In this document: piece by piece, positions 1-7,936 of the stretch
Layout of the letters: every line of letters begins with the position of its first letter
Position numbering within the stretch: the first letter of the stretch is position 1
Origin: Pseudolabrys sp. FHR47
Lineage (GTDB): Bacteria > Pseudomonadota > Alphaproteobacteria > Rhizobiales > Xanthobacteraceae
Reading direction: 5' to 3'
Assembly: GCF_005153485.1 (NCBI RefSeq)
Contig: NZ_CP039740.1
Location: 1,553,001 to 1,617,000 of the forward strand
Length of the DNA: 64,000 nt
The notes under the pieces: generated by a model
Told to the model about the DNA's origin: nothing
Databases searched by the model: none
Seen by the model: the letters and a program-made list of their open reading frames with translations, nothing else
Made by a program: the position numbers and the translations under genes

Positions 1-1293
1 ATTGTAGAAGGTGCGGGCGTTCTTCGGGTCGATGCGAATCGAGCGGTCGAAATCGGCAATGGCGGCGTCGTACTCGCTGCGTGCGATGTAGACGACGCCG
101 CGATTATAGTACGACAGCGAATCCTTCGGATCGAGCTTAACCGCTTGAGAAAGATCGCTCAGCGCCCGGTCATAGTCGCCTTTGGCGAAGTAGGAGACGC
201 CGCGGTCGTAATAGGCCAGAGCATAGTCGGCGTCGAGGCGGATTGCCTGATCGTAATTGCGGATGGCGCGGTCGTAGTCGTTCTTGTCGTAGAAGGCGTT
301 GCCGCGATTGTAATAGGCCAGAACATAGTTCGAATTCAGCAATACGGCCTGGTCGTAGTCCTTGATGGCGCGATCGACTTCGCCACGATTGCGGTAGGCC
401 AGGCCGCGGTTGTTGTAGGCAAAGGCGTCGCGCGGATCGAGCAGGATGGCCTGATCGAAGTCCTGGATGGCGCGCTCGACCTGGCCCTTGGCGGAATAGG
501 CGATGCCGCGGTCGTTCAGCGCGAGGATGAAATCCGGCTTTAGCTTGATTGCCTGATCGAGGTCCTGAATGGCGCGCTCGTAATCGCGGATGTCGCGATA
601 GGCGAGACCGCGGCTGTGGAAGGCCACGGCGTCGCCGGCATTGAGCTTGACGGCACGGTCGTAATCGACGATGGCGCGATCGGGTTCGCCTTTCGCGCGG
701 TATGCCATGCCGCGGTTGTAATAGGCGATGTTGTCGTTGGCATTGAGCTTGATTGCGGCATCGAGCGCGCCGACGGCGGCGTCGTACTTACGCTTGTTGT
801 AGTAAAGGTGGCTAAGCGTTTTCAACGCTTCGGCATTGCGCGCGTCTATCTTGATGGACTGCTCAAGGTCCTGAATGGCGCGCTCGCTGTCGCCGCGATC
901 GCGCAGGGCCTGGCCGCGATGATAGAGTGCCTCGGCATTTCGGGGGTCGAGCCTGATCGCTTCGTCAAGGTCGCGAATCGCGCCCTCGGCATCGCCCCTG
1001 ACGCGTTTGTCCTTGCCGCTGGCAGTCAGGTCCTCGGCCTTGCGATGTTGGGCCGCGGTGCGGCTTTTGACGAGCCTGGATTTGTGCGTCTGCGCGTTGG
1101 CGCGCTGCTTCGCGTTATTCGACCCATCGATAACGGCATCACAGGCGGCAATGCGCTGTTCGGTCGTGCCGTCGCTCTTGCCTTCGCAAAGCTTGATCTG
1201 ATCGCGCGTTACCGCGTGCGCCGGCATCGCCGCGGTCGACACGACGGCAGCGACTGCAAACTCAATGAAGACGATGCGTGCTCCCCGAAGCAT
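1..1293 (-). CDS. Secreted tetratricopeptide-repeat protein, C-terminus beyond window edge
   Basis: The minus strand is open from an ATG at 1293 to the window edge (431 codons visible), so the gene is 3'-truncated by the window. Residues 1 to about 28 look like a signal peptide ending near a PAHA motif. A linker follows, and from about residue 95 there are roughly ten back-to-back 34-residue TPR units with the usual pattern (AYYNRGxAY, then DxAIxDYDxAIxLxP). A GGAGGAA ribosome-binding site lies about 10 bases upstream. Such proteins are exported helical scaffolds for protein contacts, and no enzymatic domain is visible. The partner is unknown. The gene stands alone, about 240 bp upstream of and in the same direction as the end of the TIGR02594-type gene. 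Plus-strand frames in this region are shadows. Confidence 0.9.
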   Translation of the reverse strand, partial: MLRGARIVFIEFAVAAVVSTAAMPAHAVTRDQIKLCEGKSDGTTEQRIAACDAVIDGSNNAKQRANAQTHKSRLVKSRTAAQHRKAEDLTASGKDKRVRGDAEGAIRDLDEAIRLDPRNAEALYHRGQALRDRGDSERAIQDLEQSIKIDARNAEALKTLSHLYYNKRKYDAAVGALDAAIKLNANDNIAYYNRGMAYRAKGEPDRAIVDYDRAVKLNAGDAVAFHSRGLAYRDIRDYERAIQDLDQAIKLKPDFILALNDRGIAYSAKGQVERAIQDFDQAILLDPRDAFAYNNRGLAYRNRGEVDRAIKDYDQAVLLNSNYVLAYYNRGNAFYDKNDYDRAIRNYDQAIRLDADYALAYYDRGVSYFAKGDYDRALSDLSQAVKLDPKDSLSYYNRGVVYIARSEYDAAIADFDRSIRIDPKNARTFYN

Positions 1294-1480
1294 TCGTCTT
1301 TTCCTGTTCCTCCGCGGTGAGCCTGACCGGGGCTCTGGTCCTGCTTCGGTGCGATCATGCAGCGCGGAGGGGGAGGATGCGCGCATAAGACGAGATTAAC
1401 ATTAACCCGGCTGACGCATGAGGACTCGCACGCGGGAGAGCGCGCGACGATTAATACTAACGCTATCGCTGGCCCCGGAA

Positions 1481-1512
1481 TGAAAACGCCGCGCGAGGGC
1501 GCGGCGTTTTCA
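1481..1512. terminator. Perfect 14-bp stem-loop, bidirectional terminator
   Basis: A 14-bp perfect stem (TGAAAACGCCGCGC and its complement) closes over a four-base loop at 1495-1498. The stem carries A4/T4 runs at its outer ends, so it could work in either direction. It lies 20 bases past the stop of the minus-strand gene ending at 1533, and it also sits upstream of the TPR gene. Confidence 0.7.
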
Positions 1513-1532
1513 TCTAATGCGACGTCGTTTCT

Positions 1533-2132
1533 CTACTGTGCTTGCTGCTGTTTGACCGCTTCGGCGCGCGCCGCACTGGCGATCTCACGCAGCACGTAAT
1601 CCGGCGGCATGACGTAGGCGAGGACCTTTTCCTTTGGATAGGACGACTGCCGCACCATGTTGCCGCTGTTGCCGGAAATAAGGATCGGATTGCCCTGGCC
1701 ATCGGTGCCGCGCACGATGCCGACATGGCCGTTCTGTGGGCCGCCCCGACGGAGAATGGCGATGGCGCCGACGCGCGGGCCATCAAGCTTCTTGCCGAAG
1801 TCGAGGAACGAGCGCGCGGCGCGAGACTGGGTGCCCTTGTTGCCGCCGGCTTTCTTGATGACGAAATTCATGAAGTCCGCGCACCACAACTGTGCCGGCA
1901 GGCCGAGCTGTTTGGCGTTGGCGCCGCGATAGCGCAACGCCTCCAGCAAAAGGCTGGCGCCGCCCGGCACCTGCGCCGCATGGTCGGCGGCTTCGGCGCG
2001 GCTGCGCGAAATGGTTTCGAGAGGCGCGACATTGGCGAAGCGGTCGTTGCGTTTCGCGGTCGTGGCGAAAGACGCCGACGCAAAGCTGACGACCAGACTG
2101 CAAATCAGACTTGCTGCGATCGATCGTTTCAT
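1533..2132 (-). CDS. Secreted TIGR02594-family (CHAP/NlpC-like) protein
   Basis: A 199-aa protein with an N-terminal signal peptide (about residues 1-23, ending FATT). The core has the TIGR02594/CHAP-like layout: a Cys in LWCADFMNF (Cys84), a basic linker, then NGHVGIV (His136) and an ISGNSGN motif, the expected Cys-His-polar residues of a papain-like amidase or peptidase fold. Family members are exported and thought to act on peptidoglycan or its peptides. The actual substrate here is unknown. The gene is monocistronic, with the hairpin at 1481-1512 behind it and about 240 bp of AT-richer sequence in front. Confidence 0.8.
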   Translation of the reverse strand: MKRSIAASLICSLVVSFASASFATTAKRNDRFANVAPLETISRSRAEAADHAAQVPGGASLLLEALRYRGANAKQLGLPAQLWCADFMNFVIKKAGGNKGTQSRAARSFLDFGKKLDGPRVGAIAILRRGGPQNGHVGIVRGTDGQGNPILISGNSGNMVRQSSYPKEKVLAYVMPPDYVLREIASAARAEAVKQQQAQ

Positions 2133-2370
2133 GGCGGACTCTTATCCGGACGAATGGCTGCCGGTTTCCTTTGGCTCGTTAACGAACGGTGCTATCCATG
2201 CGGCGTCCGTCATCTCGCATAAACAATTCCAATACCCTACGCCCACTGCAAGATTTCACAGCGTCTTGTTTCAGACGCTTTGTAGATGTGGTTAATTCGA
2301 GCGGGCGTAATGCGTCATTTTGCGACACATCGCGCACATTCGATAAAATTTTAAATAAGATGCTGACGCG

Positions 2371-3213
2371 TCAGCGGATGGAATAGGCGATCGGAACGAC
2401 CACGGGAACGTAGGCCCCGCGCACCTCATCCGGTGGTGGCGGCAAAGGGGAAGCCCGCTCGATCATCGCCAGCGTTTCGCGATCGAGCAGGTTCGAGCCC
2501 GACGAGGCGACAACGCGCGCATTATGCACACCGCCGCTGCGGTCGACGCTGAAAGCCAATCGCACCACGCCGCGGTCGCCTCGCGATTGCGCGTCGGATG
2601 GATAGCGCTTGTAGCGCTCGAGGCGCGAGATGACGCGCGAGGTCCAGTTCGGCAAGGCATTGGAGTCGCGGGCGGCGCCGGCGTTCGGCGCTGCCGCGCG
2701 CGCTGCCAATTGATCGGCTGCGCTTGGCGCCGAAGCGAGGCTCGCTTGCCGCGGCCGCGGCTTCTTGCGAACCTCTTTCTTCTTCTCTTCTTTCTTGTCC
2801 TCGATCTTCTCGACGGGCCGCGGCGGAGGCAGCATTGCGATCTCGGCCTGCGTCGGGTCTGGCTCGACCTCCGGCGTCTTCTCGGGCTCCGTTTGCGGCT
2901 CTGTCTTGGCGACCTCGACCGGCTTTTCCGGTTCGGGCTCGGGTTTTTCGACGACCTCTTCCGGCTTATCCGGAGTTTCCTTTTCGCCGGTCTGGAACTG
3001 CCGTTCGACCGCGTCGGGCGGCATGTCGGTCTCTACAGCTTGCGGCGCTACCGCAATCGGCGCCAGATCGATCATGATCACGGGCGCATTGGCGACCTGA
3101 TCGGATTCGGACTGCCAGTGCGCCAAAAGGACGGCCGCGCCGCCGACGTGAATGCCGAGCGCCGCCACGAAGCAGGCGCTCCAGCGCAAGGTCGCGGGCA
3201 CGCGGCGGATCAT
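2371..3213 (-). CDS. tonB: Energy transducer TonB
   Basis: A 280-aa protein with the classic TonB layout. It has a single N-terminal membrane anchor (about residues 12-32), a long Pro/Glu/Lys-rich periplasmic spacer (about 60-150, with many EKPE and PEPEKP-like runs), and a C-terminal TonB domain (about 190-280) containing RYKRYP, a GVVRLAFSVDRSG strand and a final VVVPIAYSIR. It couples the ExbB/ExbD proton-motive motor to outer-membrane TonB-dependent receptors (siderophore, heme or B12 uptake). The ATG overlaps the exbD stop (ATGA), showing translational coupling. No receptor gene lies in the window, so the transported substrate cannot be named. Confidence 0.93.
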   Translation of the reverse strand: MIRRVPATLRWSACFVAALGIHVGGAAVLLAHWQSESDQVANAPVIMIDLAPIAVAPQAVETDMPPDAVERQFQTGEKETPDKPEEVVEKPEPEPEKPVEVAKTEPQTEPEKTPEVEPDPTQAEIAMLPPPRPVEKIEDKKEEKKKEVRKKPRPRQASLASAPSAADQLAARAAAPNAGAARDSNALPNWTSRVISRLERYKRYPSDAQSRGDRGVVRLAFSVDRSGGVHNARVVASSGSNLLDRETLAMIERASPLPPPPDEVRGAYVPVVVPIAYSIR

Positions 3214-3638
3214 GGCGTTGCCCCGGGAGCTTCGAGCCCGACCAGCGCGACGTGAAGATAGCCGGCGCTGCGCAGCTCGTTCATCAGGACCATCAGTTCG
3301 CCATAGGCGACGGTCTTGTCGGCGCGCAGGAACACGCGCTGCTGCTTGTCGCCAGACGTGGCGCGGTCGAGCGCAGCGGCGAGGGAAGGCCGCGGTACGT
3401 CGTCATTGCCGACGGCGAGTGACAGGTCCTGCTTGAGCGTCAGGAACAATGGCTTGTCGGGGCGCTGGGTCTTCTCGGCATTGGCGCTGGGCAGGTCGAC
3501 CGATACATCGACGGTCGCCAGCGGGGCCGCGATCATGAAGATGATCAGCAGGACCAGGATAACGTCGATGAACGGCGTGACGTTGATCTCGCTGATCTCG
3601 GTCTGGCCTTCGTCGCCGTGGTCGAGGCGTACCGCCAT
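3210..3638 (-). CDS. exbD: Biopolymer transport protein ExbD
   Basis: A 142-aa protein from ATG 3638. A longer in-frame reading exists but runs back over exbB. One N-terminal membrane helix is preceded by EISEINVTPFIDVILVLLI, the ExbD/TolR signature with the essential membrane Asp in FIDVILVL. A periplasmic domain follows with KTVAYGELMVLMNELRSAG. It forms the stator with ExbB and transmits proton flow to TonB. The gene lies 7 bases after exbB and overlaps tonB by four bases, so the three form one operon. The alternative TolR is unlikely because the partner is a typical TonB. Confidence 0.93.
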   Translation of the reverse strand: MAVRLDHGDEGQTEISEINVTPFIDVILVLLIIFMIAAPLATVDVSVDLPSANAEKTQRPDKPLFLTLKQDLSLAVGNDDVPRPSLAAALDRATSGDKQQRVFLRADKTVAYGELMVLMNELRSAGYLHVALVGLEAPGATP

Positions 3639-3645
3639 GTGCGTC

Positions 3646-4599
3646 TCACTCGGCGGCCGCGACGCCGGGGCGGCGGCGTGAGAAGGCGCCGCGTTCGATT
3701 TCGCGGCTGACGAGGCGCATGATCGAGGCCGAGGCATCGGCGTTGAGCGCGCGATAGCCGGCGATCCAGCGCGAGAAGAAATTGTACATCACCACGGCGG
3801 GAATGGCCGCGACGAGGCCAAGCGCGGTCGCGAGCAGCGCCTCGGCGATGCCCGGCGCCACCACGGCGAGGTTGGTCGTTTGCGCCTTCGAGATGCCGAT
3901 GAACGAGTTCATGATGCCCCATACGGTGCCGAACAGGCCGACGAAGGGGGCGGTGGCGCCGATGGTGGCGAGGATGCTGGTTCCGCGCATCATGGCGCGT
4001 CCGGCGGCGGCTTCGACACGCTCGAAGCGCGAGGCGATGCGTTCCTTGACGCCCTCCGGCGACAGCGCATGCGGCGCGGCCGCATCGACCGACAGCTTCA
4101 GTTCCGTGTCGGCTTCCCGAACCAGGCGGGCAACGCCGCCGTTATTGGCAGGAAAGGCCGCGGAAGCCTCGTCCCAGGTCCGGGCGCGGCCGAGGACCGC
4201 GATACCGCGGCGCAGTTTGCCGCTTGCCAGCATCAATTCCAGAAGCTTGGCGAGCCATACCGTCCAGGTCAGCACCGACGCGAAGGCGAGACCGATCATG
4301 ACCGCCTTCACGACAATGTCGGCGGCCATGAACATGCCCCACGGCGACAAATCGCGCGGCAGCGTGACAGCGGGCGGCGGAACCGGCGCCGGCATGACGG
4401 GTGTCGCAACGGGTGCGGTCTGGGTTGAGCCGGAAGGCGGCGCGGCTGGTGCCGGTGTGACAGTCGGCGCCGGCGGCGTTGACATTTGAGCCAGCGAAGC
4501 TCCCGGCTGCATCAGGATGGTCGCCAGCAGCAATACGGCCAGGCCGTTGCGCCGCGCTTTTGCCGGCCTCACTCGGTTCAGACTTTCGATCACGATCAT
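3646..4599 (-). CDS. exbB: Biopolymer transport protein ExbB (MotA/TolQ/ExbB proton channel)
   Basis: The chosen ATG at 4599 gives 317 aa. Upstream in-frame ATGs exist (4650) but lack better ribosome-binding sites. A signal-like N-terminus (MQPGASLAQ) and a Pro/Ala/Thr-rich stretch of about 50 residues precede the MotA_ExbB domain. That domain has one helix around [14 protein letters not shown] and two more in the [10 protein letters not shown] and [17 protein letters not shown] segments. The long N-terminal extension is typical of alphaproteobacterial ExbB. It is the first gene of the exbB-exbD-tonB operon. Its upstream region carries an AT-rich patch with an ICE-like inverted repeat, suggesting iron control. 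Confidence 0.9.
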   Translation of the reverse strand: MIVIESLNRVRPAKARRNGLAVLLLATILMQPGASLAQMSTPPAPTVTPAPAAPPSGSTQTAPVATPVMPAPVPPPAVTLPRDLSPWGMFMAADIVVKAVMIGLAFASVLTWTVWLAKLLELMLASGKLRRGIAVLGRARTWDEASAAFPANNGGVARLVREADTELKLSVDAAAPHALSPEGVKERIASRFERVEAAAGRAMMRGTSILATIGATAPFVGLFGTVWGIMNSFIGISKAQTTNLAVVAPGIAEALLATALGLVAAIPAVVMYNFFSRWIAGYRALNADASASIMRLVSREIERGAFSRRRPGVAAAE

Positions 4600-4745
4600 T
4601 TCCACGCAGTTGGTGCCGGCAAAGCCGAAGGAGCGCTCGGCCGCCGCCATCTTAGCCCGCCGCTGGCGCGACCCTATAGGAGCAATTGCGCAGCGCAACC
4701 GGAAATCACTGACATGGCACATATTTTAGTTATTCAAATCAATAG

Positions 4746-4761
4746 TTTAGAAGATTTCAAA
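4746..4761. promoter_or_regulatory. Possible iron-control element (ICE/Irr-like) in the exbB upstream region
   Basis: In the 300-base gap between the divergent exbB (start 4599) and DUF1993 (start 4900), an AT-rich patch at about 4710-4765 contains TTTAGAA, two bases, then TTTCAAA. The first half matches the rhizobial ICE half-site TTTAGAA exactly. The second half is degenerate. Iron-uptake operons of rhizobia are commonly controlled by Irr or RirA through such sites. The match is imperfect and no flanking -35/-10 pair is clear. Nothing else is seen in this gap. An in-frame reading from about 4714 into the DUF1993 gene has no family support. Confidence 0.35.
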
Positions 4762-4899
4762 GCTGCTTTGGTCCTGCGCGAAGACCCAATGGATCCAGTT
4801 GGTTGCATACATTGCCCGCCTATCCGGCGTCATGGCAGAGACGCTTCCTCACAAGGCGCCGCCGCCGCTAAGGCCGGGGCATCAACACCGGGGTTATTC

Positions 4900-5424
4900 A
4901 TGTCCTACTCGATGTCGCAAAATCTCATCCCGATCTGCGTGACCGGGCTCAACGCATTGTCCGGGGTGCTCGACAAGGTGGCCGCCCATGCCGCGGCGAA
5001 AAAGACCGACCCTTCGGTTTTGCTGGGCTGGCGGCTGGCGCCGGACATGTTCGCTCTCGCCCGGCAGGTGCAGGTGGCTTGCGACCAGGCCAAGAACGGC
5101 GCGTCGCGTCTTGCTGGCATCGACCCGCCGAAGTTCGAGGACAATGAGACGACCATCGACCAGCTCAAGGAGCGCATTGCCCGCACGCTGGCACATGTGA
5201 AGAGCCTGGACGCCGTGGCCATCGACGCTTCGAGCGAACGCGAGATCGTGTTTCCGCTCGGACCGAAGAAGGCGAAGATGAAGGGCGCGGACTACCTCAA
5301 TCACTTCGTGCTGCCGAACTTTTTCTTTCACCTCACCGCGAGCTACGCGATAGCGCGCAATTTCGGTACCGACCTCGCCAAGCGAGATTTTCTCGGCGCC
5401 ATCCCGATGAGCATCGTCGAGTAG
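4900..5424 (+). CDS. DUF1993 domain protein
   Basis: A 174-aa soluble protein. The start at 4900 (MSYSMSQNL) places the conserved N-terminus (GLNALSGVLDKVAAHA) where DUF1993 proteins have it. Family features seen are LGWRLAPDMFALARQVQVACDQAK in the middle, FEDNETTI (DE-rich segment) and a C-terminal LPNFFFHLTASYAIARNFG with the conserved His. DUF1993 belongs to the DinB-like four-helix superfamily, and its biochemical role is not established. The open frame extends far upstream but without family similarity or a clear ribosome-binding site. The gene is followed at once by a strong hairpin and is probably monocistronic. Confidence 0.85.
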   Translation: MSYSMSQNLIPICVTGLNALSGVLDKVAAHAAAKKTDPSVLLGWRLAPDMFALARQVQVACDQAKNGASRLAGIDPPKFEDNETTIDQLKERIARTLAHVKSLDAVAIDASSEREIVFPLGPKKAKMKGADYLNHFVLPNFFFHLTASYAIARNFGTDLAKRDFLGAIPMSIVE

Positions 5425-5439
5425 GGCGCTCAAAACAAA

Positions 5440-5466
5440 ACCGCCCCGGATTTTGTCCGGGGCGGT
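5440..5466. terminator. Bidirectional terminator between convergent genes
   Basis: An 11-bp perfect GC-rich stem (ACCGCCCCGGA and its complement) has a five-base TTTTG loop and an A-rich upstream flank (CAAAACAAA). It lies between the convergent DUF1993 gene and the minus-strand gene ending at 5494, so it probably serves both. Confidence 0.75.
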
Positions 5467-5493
5467 CCTGTCCGTTTGTCCGAGCGGAGCAGT

Positions 5494-6006
5494 TTATTCG
5501 CGGTACGAGACCCGCGATCCGCCCTCGTAGCCGCCCGAGTAGCGCGCCCCGCCTTCGGGACCGCAGTTGCAGTTGACGCCGCGAACCTGGCGCACTTCGT
5601 TCACAACGCGCGTGCCGCCCTGAACGTAGCGGTTCACGACTTCGTTGCGGTGCTCGGTGCGATACTTGTTCGTGGTGTTCACCTTGTGCAGCGTGATGTT
5701 GCGCACCACCGTGTTCTGGCGGTGAACGACGACTTCACGATTGACCACCGGCTGGACGTGGACGACCAGGCGGTTTTCCTGACGCAGGTGAGTGCGCTTC
5801 ACCTCGCGGGTGTGATCGACGTAACGAACGCGGGTGTTGACCCGCGGCGCTCCACGAACAACGCGCTTGGTGTTGTACTCGGAATCCGGTTTGCGACAGT
5901 TACAGACCGGATCGTAGTAGGTACCGGCAGAAGCGGGTGTCGGGACGATCGTCGCCAATCCGATCACCAGCAAAGCGCCGCCGATGAGTGAGGTGAGGTG
6001 TTTCAT
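5494..6006 (-). CDS. Secreted hypothetical protein, Val/Arg/His/Asn-rich with two CNC motifs
   Basis: A 170-aa protein with a clear signal peptide (residues 1-27, ending PASAG). The mature part starts with DPVCNCRKPD, has a long charged central stretch rich in V, R, H, N and T with alternating hydrophobic/charged residues (beta-prone), and ends with GVNCNCGPEGG and a Gly/Ser/Tyr-rich tail. The paired N- and C-terminal CNC motifs suggest disulfides or metal binding. I recognise no family. The gene has its own 160-bp upstream gap and shares the 5440-5466 terminator. It is probably an envelope or periplasmic protein. Confidence 0.7.
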   Translation of the reverse strand: MKHLTSLIGGALLVIGLATIVPTPASAGTYYDPVCNCRKPDSEYNTKRVVRGAPRVNTRVRYVDHTREVKRTHLRQENRLVVHVQPVVNREVVVHRQNTVVRNITLHKVNTTNKYRTEHRNEVVNRYVQGGTRVVNEVRQVRGVNCNCGPEGGARYSGGYEGGSRVSYRE

Positions 6007-6167
6007 TCTGGTACGCCCCGTTAACCATGTAAGTGATGCCGCCGATTGAAGTTTTCGGCTTGTTAACCATTTTTGTAAAGGAATTTTTTGAAGGGCGTCG
6101 ACGGAACAGAGGGCGTTATTTGATTTTGTGAGTGCTTGCCAGCGCGTGATGTTTCAAACTGAAACGC

Positions 6168-7067
6168 TCAGGTCGAAAACTTGCTCTTGTCGATCGCGGC
6201 GAGGATCTCGGCGCGGTCTTTGTCGAGAGTCGAGCGCACCGAGTCGGCCTTGCCCAACCTTCCCATCTCGCGCTGATGCGCCACCGTGCCCAGGGCCATC
6301 AGCGGATCGAGGCCCAGTTCGCGCAACGTCGCGGCCGACTCTTCCATCTCCGCGGCACGGCGCTCGCCGTGGCTTGCCATGCGCTCGAGATTGTAGGTCG
6401 TCGTCTCTTTCCAATCGATGCCTGGATAATTGTTCTTGAGGGATGCCGTCACGTCTTCCAGCAGGCCGGCACGCTCGGCGGCGAGGAAGCATTCATAGGT
6501 GAGGGCTTCGATGCCCTTGATCATGACACTGCGGATCATCTTGATCGCCGCTGCCTTGCCGGTCTCGTCGCTGACGACCTTGAGCTGCATCGCCATCTCG
6601 CTCAGCAGGGGCGCAATCGTTTCCCCATGTGGGCCGGCAATCAGCAAAGGAGTTTGGTGGCGCTTGGGATGGATCGGCGCGATCACCGCAACATCGACGT
6701 AGCGCGCTTTGCCGTCGAGCAGGGCGGCAGTTACGATTTTGCGTCCGGGCGAGACGGAATTGATGTCGAGGTAATACGGATTGCCGGACAGATGTGGCAC
6801 GACCGATTGCGCGGCCTCCAGACTCGAGGCCGCCGTCACGGCGGAAATGACGATGTCGCTGCCGGCAATCGCGTCGGCCGCCGAGGTCGCAAGGCGCACG
6901 CCGGCTTTGGTGCCTGCGGCTTTCAGCTTCTCGCCTTCCGGCTTTGGAAACAGAATGTCCCAGGCCGCGATCTCGGCGATCCCTTCCTCGCGCAAGCCGG
7001 AGGCGATGGCCTGTCCTGCTTCGCCGAAACCGATGAAGGCAATACGCGGTGTGTTGCGAAGCGCCAT
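6168..7067 (-). CDS. NAD(P)-dependent beta-hydroxyacid dehydrogenase-like protein (DUF1932 C-terminal domain)
   Basis: A 299-aa protein from the ATG at 7067, preceded by an AGGAG site. A longer reading would need a TTG start. A Rossmann N-terminus (IAFIGFGEAGQAIASGL) and an SxxxAxxxxD pattern resemble 6-phosphogluconate/3-hydroxyisobutyrate dehydrogenases. DINSVSPGRK is the substrate-loop motif, and the conserved catalytic-Lys region is KAAAIKMIRSVMIKGIEAL. The C-terminal helical part matches DUF1932. It likely oxidises or reduces a small hydroxyacid. The substrate is unknown. It lies 23 bases after the aldo/keto reductase gene and is the last gene of that run. Confidence 0.8.
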   Translation of the reverse strand: MALRNTPRIAFIGFGEAGQAIASGLREEGIAEIAAWDILFPKPEGEKLKAAGTKAGVRLATSAADAIAGSDIVISAVTAASSLEAAQSVVPHLSGNPYYLDINSVSPGRKIVTAALLDGKARYVDVAVIAPIHPKRHQTPLLIAGPHGETIAPLLSEMAMQLKVVSDETGKAAAIKMIRSVMIKGIEALTYECFLAAERAGLLEDVTASLKNNYPGIDWKETTTYNLERMASHGERRAAEMEESAATLRELGLDPLMALGTVAHQREMGRLGKADSVRSTLDKDRAEILAAIDKSKFST

Positions 7068-7090
7068 GGGCCGTCTCCTGTGCGCCAATC

Positions 7091-7936
7091 CTACAGCATA
7101 TCGAGCGGCTTCGCGCGCTTCGGCGGCGGGAAGCGGGCATCGAGCGCTTTCAGGTCCTCGGTTGTAAGTTTGAGATCAATCGCAGCGATGTTGTCGTCGA
7201 GATGCTTCAGACCGGTGGCCTTTGGGATCGTGACGATGCCTGGCTGGCCCAGCAGCCAGGCCAGCGCCACCTGCGCCGGGCTTGCCTGATGACGCTCCGC
7301 CACTTGCTTGAGCGTAGCATCCCCCAGCATGCGCGCCTGTTCGAGTGGCGAATAAGCCATCACCGGAATGCCACGCTCGCGGCAGAACGGCACCAGATCA
7401 AACTCGATGCCGCGCCGCGTCAGATTGTAGAGTACCTGATTGGTGGCGCATTCCTTGTCGCGATCGAGCGCGGTCAGTTCGCGCATGTCGTCGATGTCGA
7501 AATTGCTGACGCCCCAGTCGAGAATCTTGCCGGCGGCTTTCAGTTCCTGAAAGGCGGCGACGGTCTCCGACAGCGGATCGCCACCGCGCCAGTGCAGCAG
7601 ATAAAGATCGATGCGGTCTGTCTTGAGGCGTTTCAGGCTGCGTTCGCAGGCGGCGATGGTGCCTCGCCTGGAAGCATTCATCGGCAGGACCTTGCTGACG
7701 ATGAAGAGGTCGTCGCGTCGAGAGCCAACCGCCTCGGCGACAATCTTTTCCGCGTCGCCGTCGCCATACATTTCCGCGGTGTCGATCAGCGTGATGCCGC
7801 GCTCGATCGCAGCGCGTATGGCTTTGACTTCATCGGCGCGCACGCGGGCGCTTTCGCCCATGCGCCAGGTGCCGACGCCGAAGACCGGCATGGCGCGTCC
7901 GGAGGGAAGCGGGAGTGTGGGGATGGTGAGAGTCAT
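7091..7936 (-). CDS. Aldo/keto reductase
   Basis: A 281-aa protein with a complete (beta/alpha)8 aldo/keto reductase. The tetrad is visible: Asp52 and Tyr57 in DTAEMYGDG, Lys82 in VSKVLP and His115 in LLHWRG. The phosphate-binding end is TIPKATGLKHLDDN. It would reduce a carbonyl with NADPH in the cytoplasm, and the substrate cannot be read from the sequence. Its ATG overlaps the stop of the upstream nucleotidyltransferase gene (ATGA), so the two are translationally coupled. The dehydrogenase gene follows at 23 bases. Confidence 0.9.
   Translation of the reverse strand: MTLTIPTLPLPSGRAMPVFGVGTWRMGESARVRADEVKAIRAAIERGITLIDTAEMYGDGDAEKIVAEAVGSRRDDLFIVSKVLPMNASRRGTIAACERSLKRLKTDRIDLYLLHWRGGDPLSETVAAFQELKAAGKILDWGVSNFDIDDMRELTALDRDKECATNQVLYNLTRRGIEFDLVPFCRERGIPVMAYSPLEQARMLGDATLKQVAERHQASPAQVALAWLLGQPGIVTIPKATGLKHLDDNIAAIDLKLTTEDLKALDARFPPPKRAKPLDML

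Noticed and set aside
1..1293. CRISPR-like or tandem DNA repeat in the first 1.3 kb
   Set aside because: Periodicity is about 102 bases and follows protein TPR units. There are no identical repeats with unique spacers.
145..1320. Plus-strand open frames over the first 1.3 kb
   Set aside because: They are Val/Ala-rich shadows of the minus-strand TPR protein, whose 34-residue repeats are clear.
4486..4899. Upstream extension of the DUF1993 gene
   Set aside because: The family N-terminus begins at 4900. The extension runs antisense to exbB and has no similarity.
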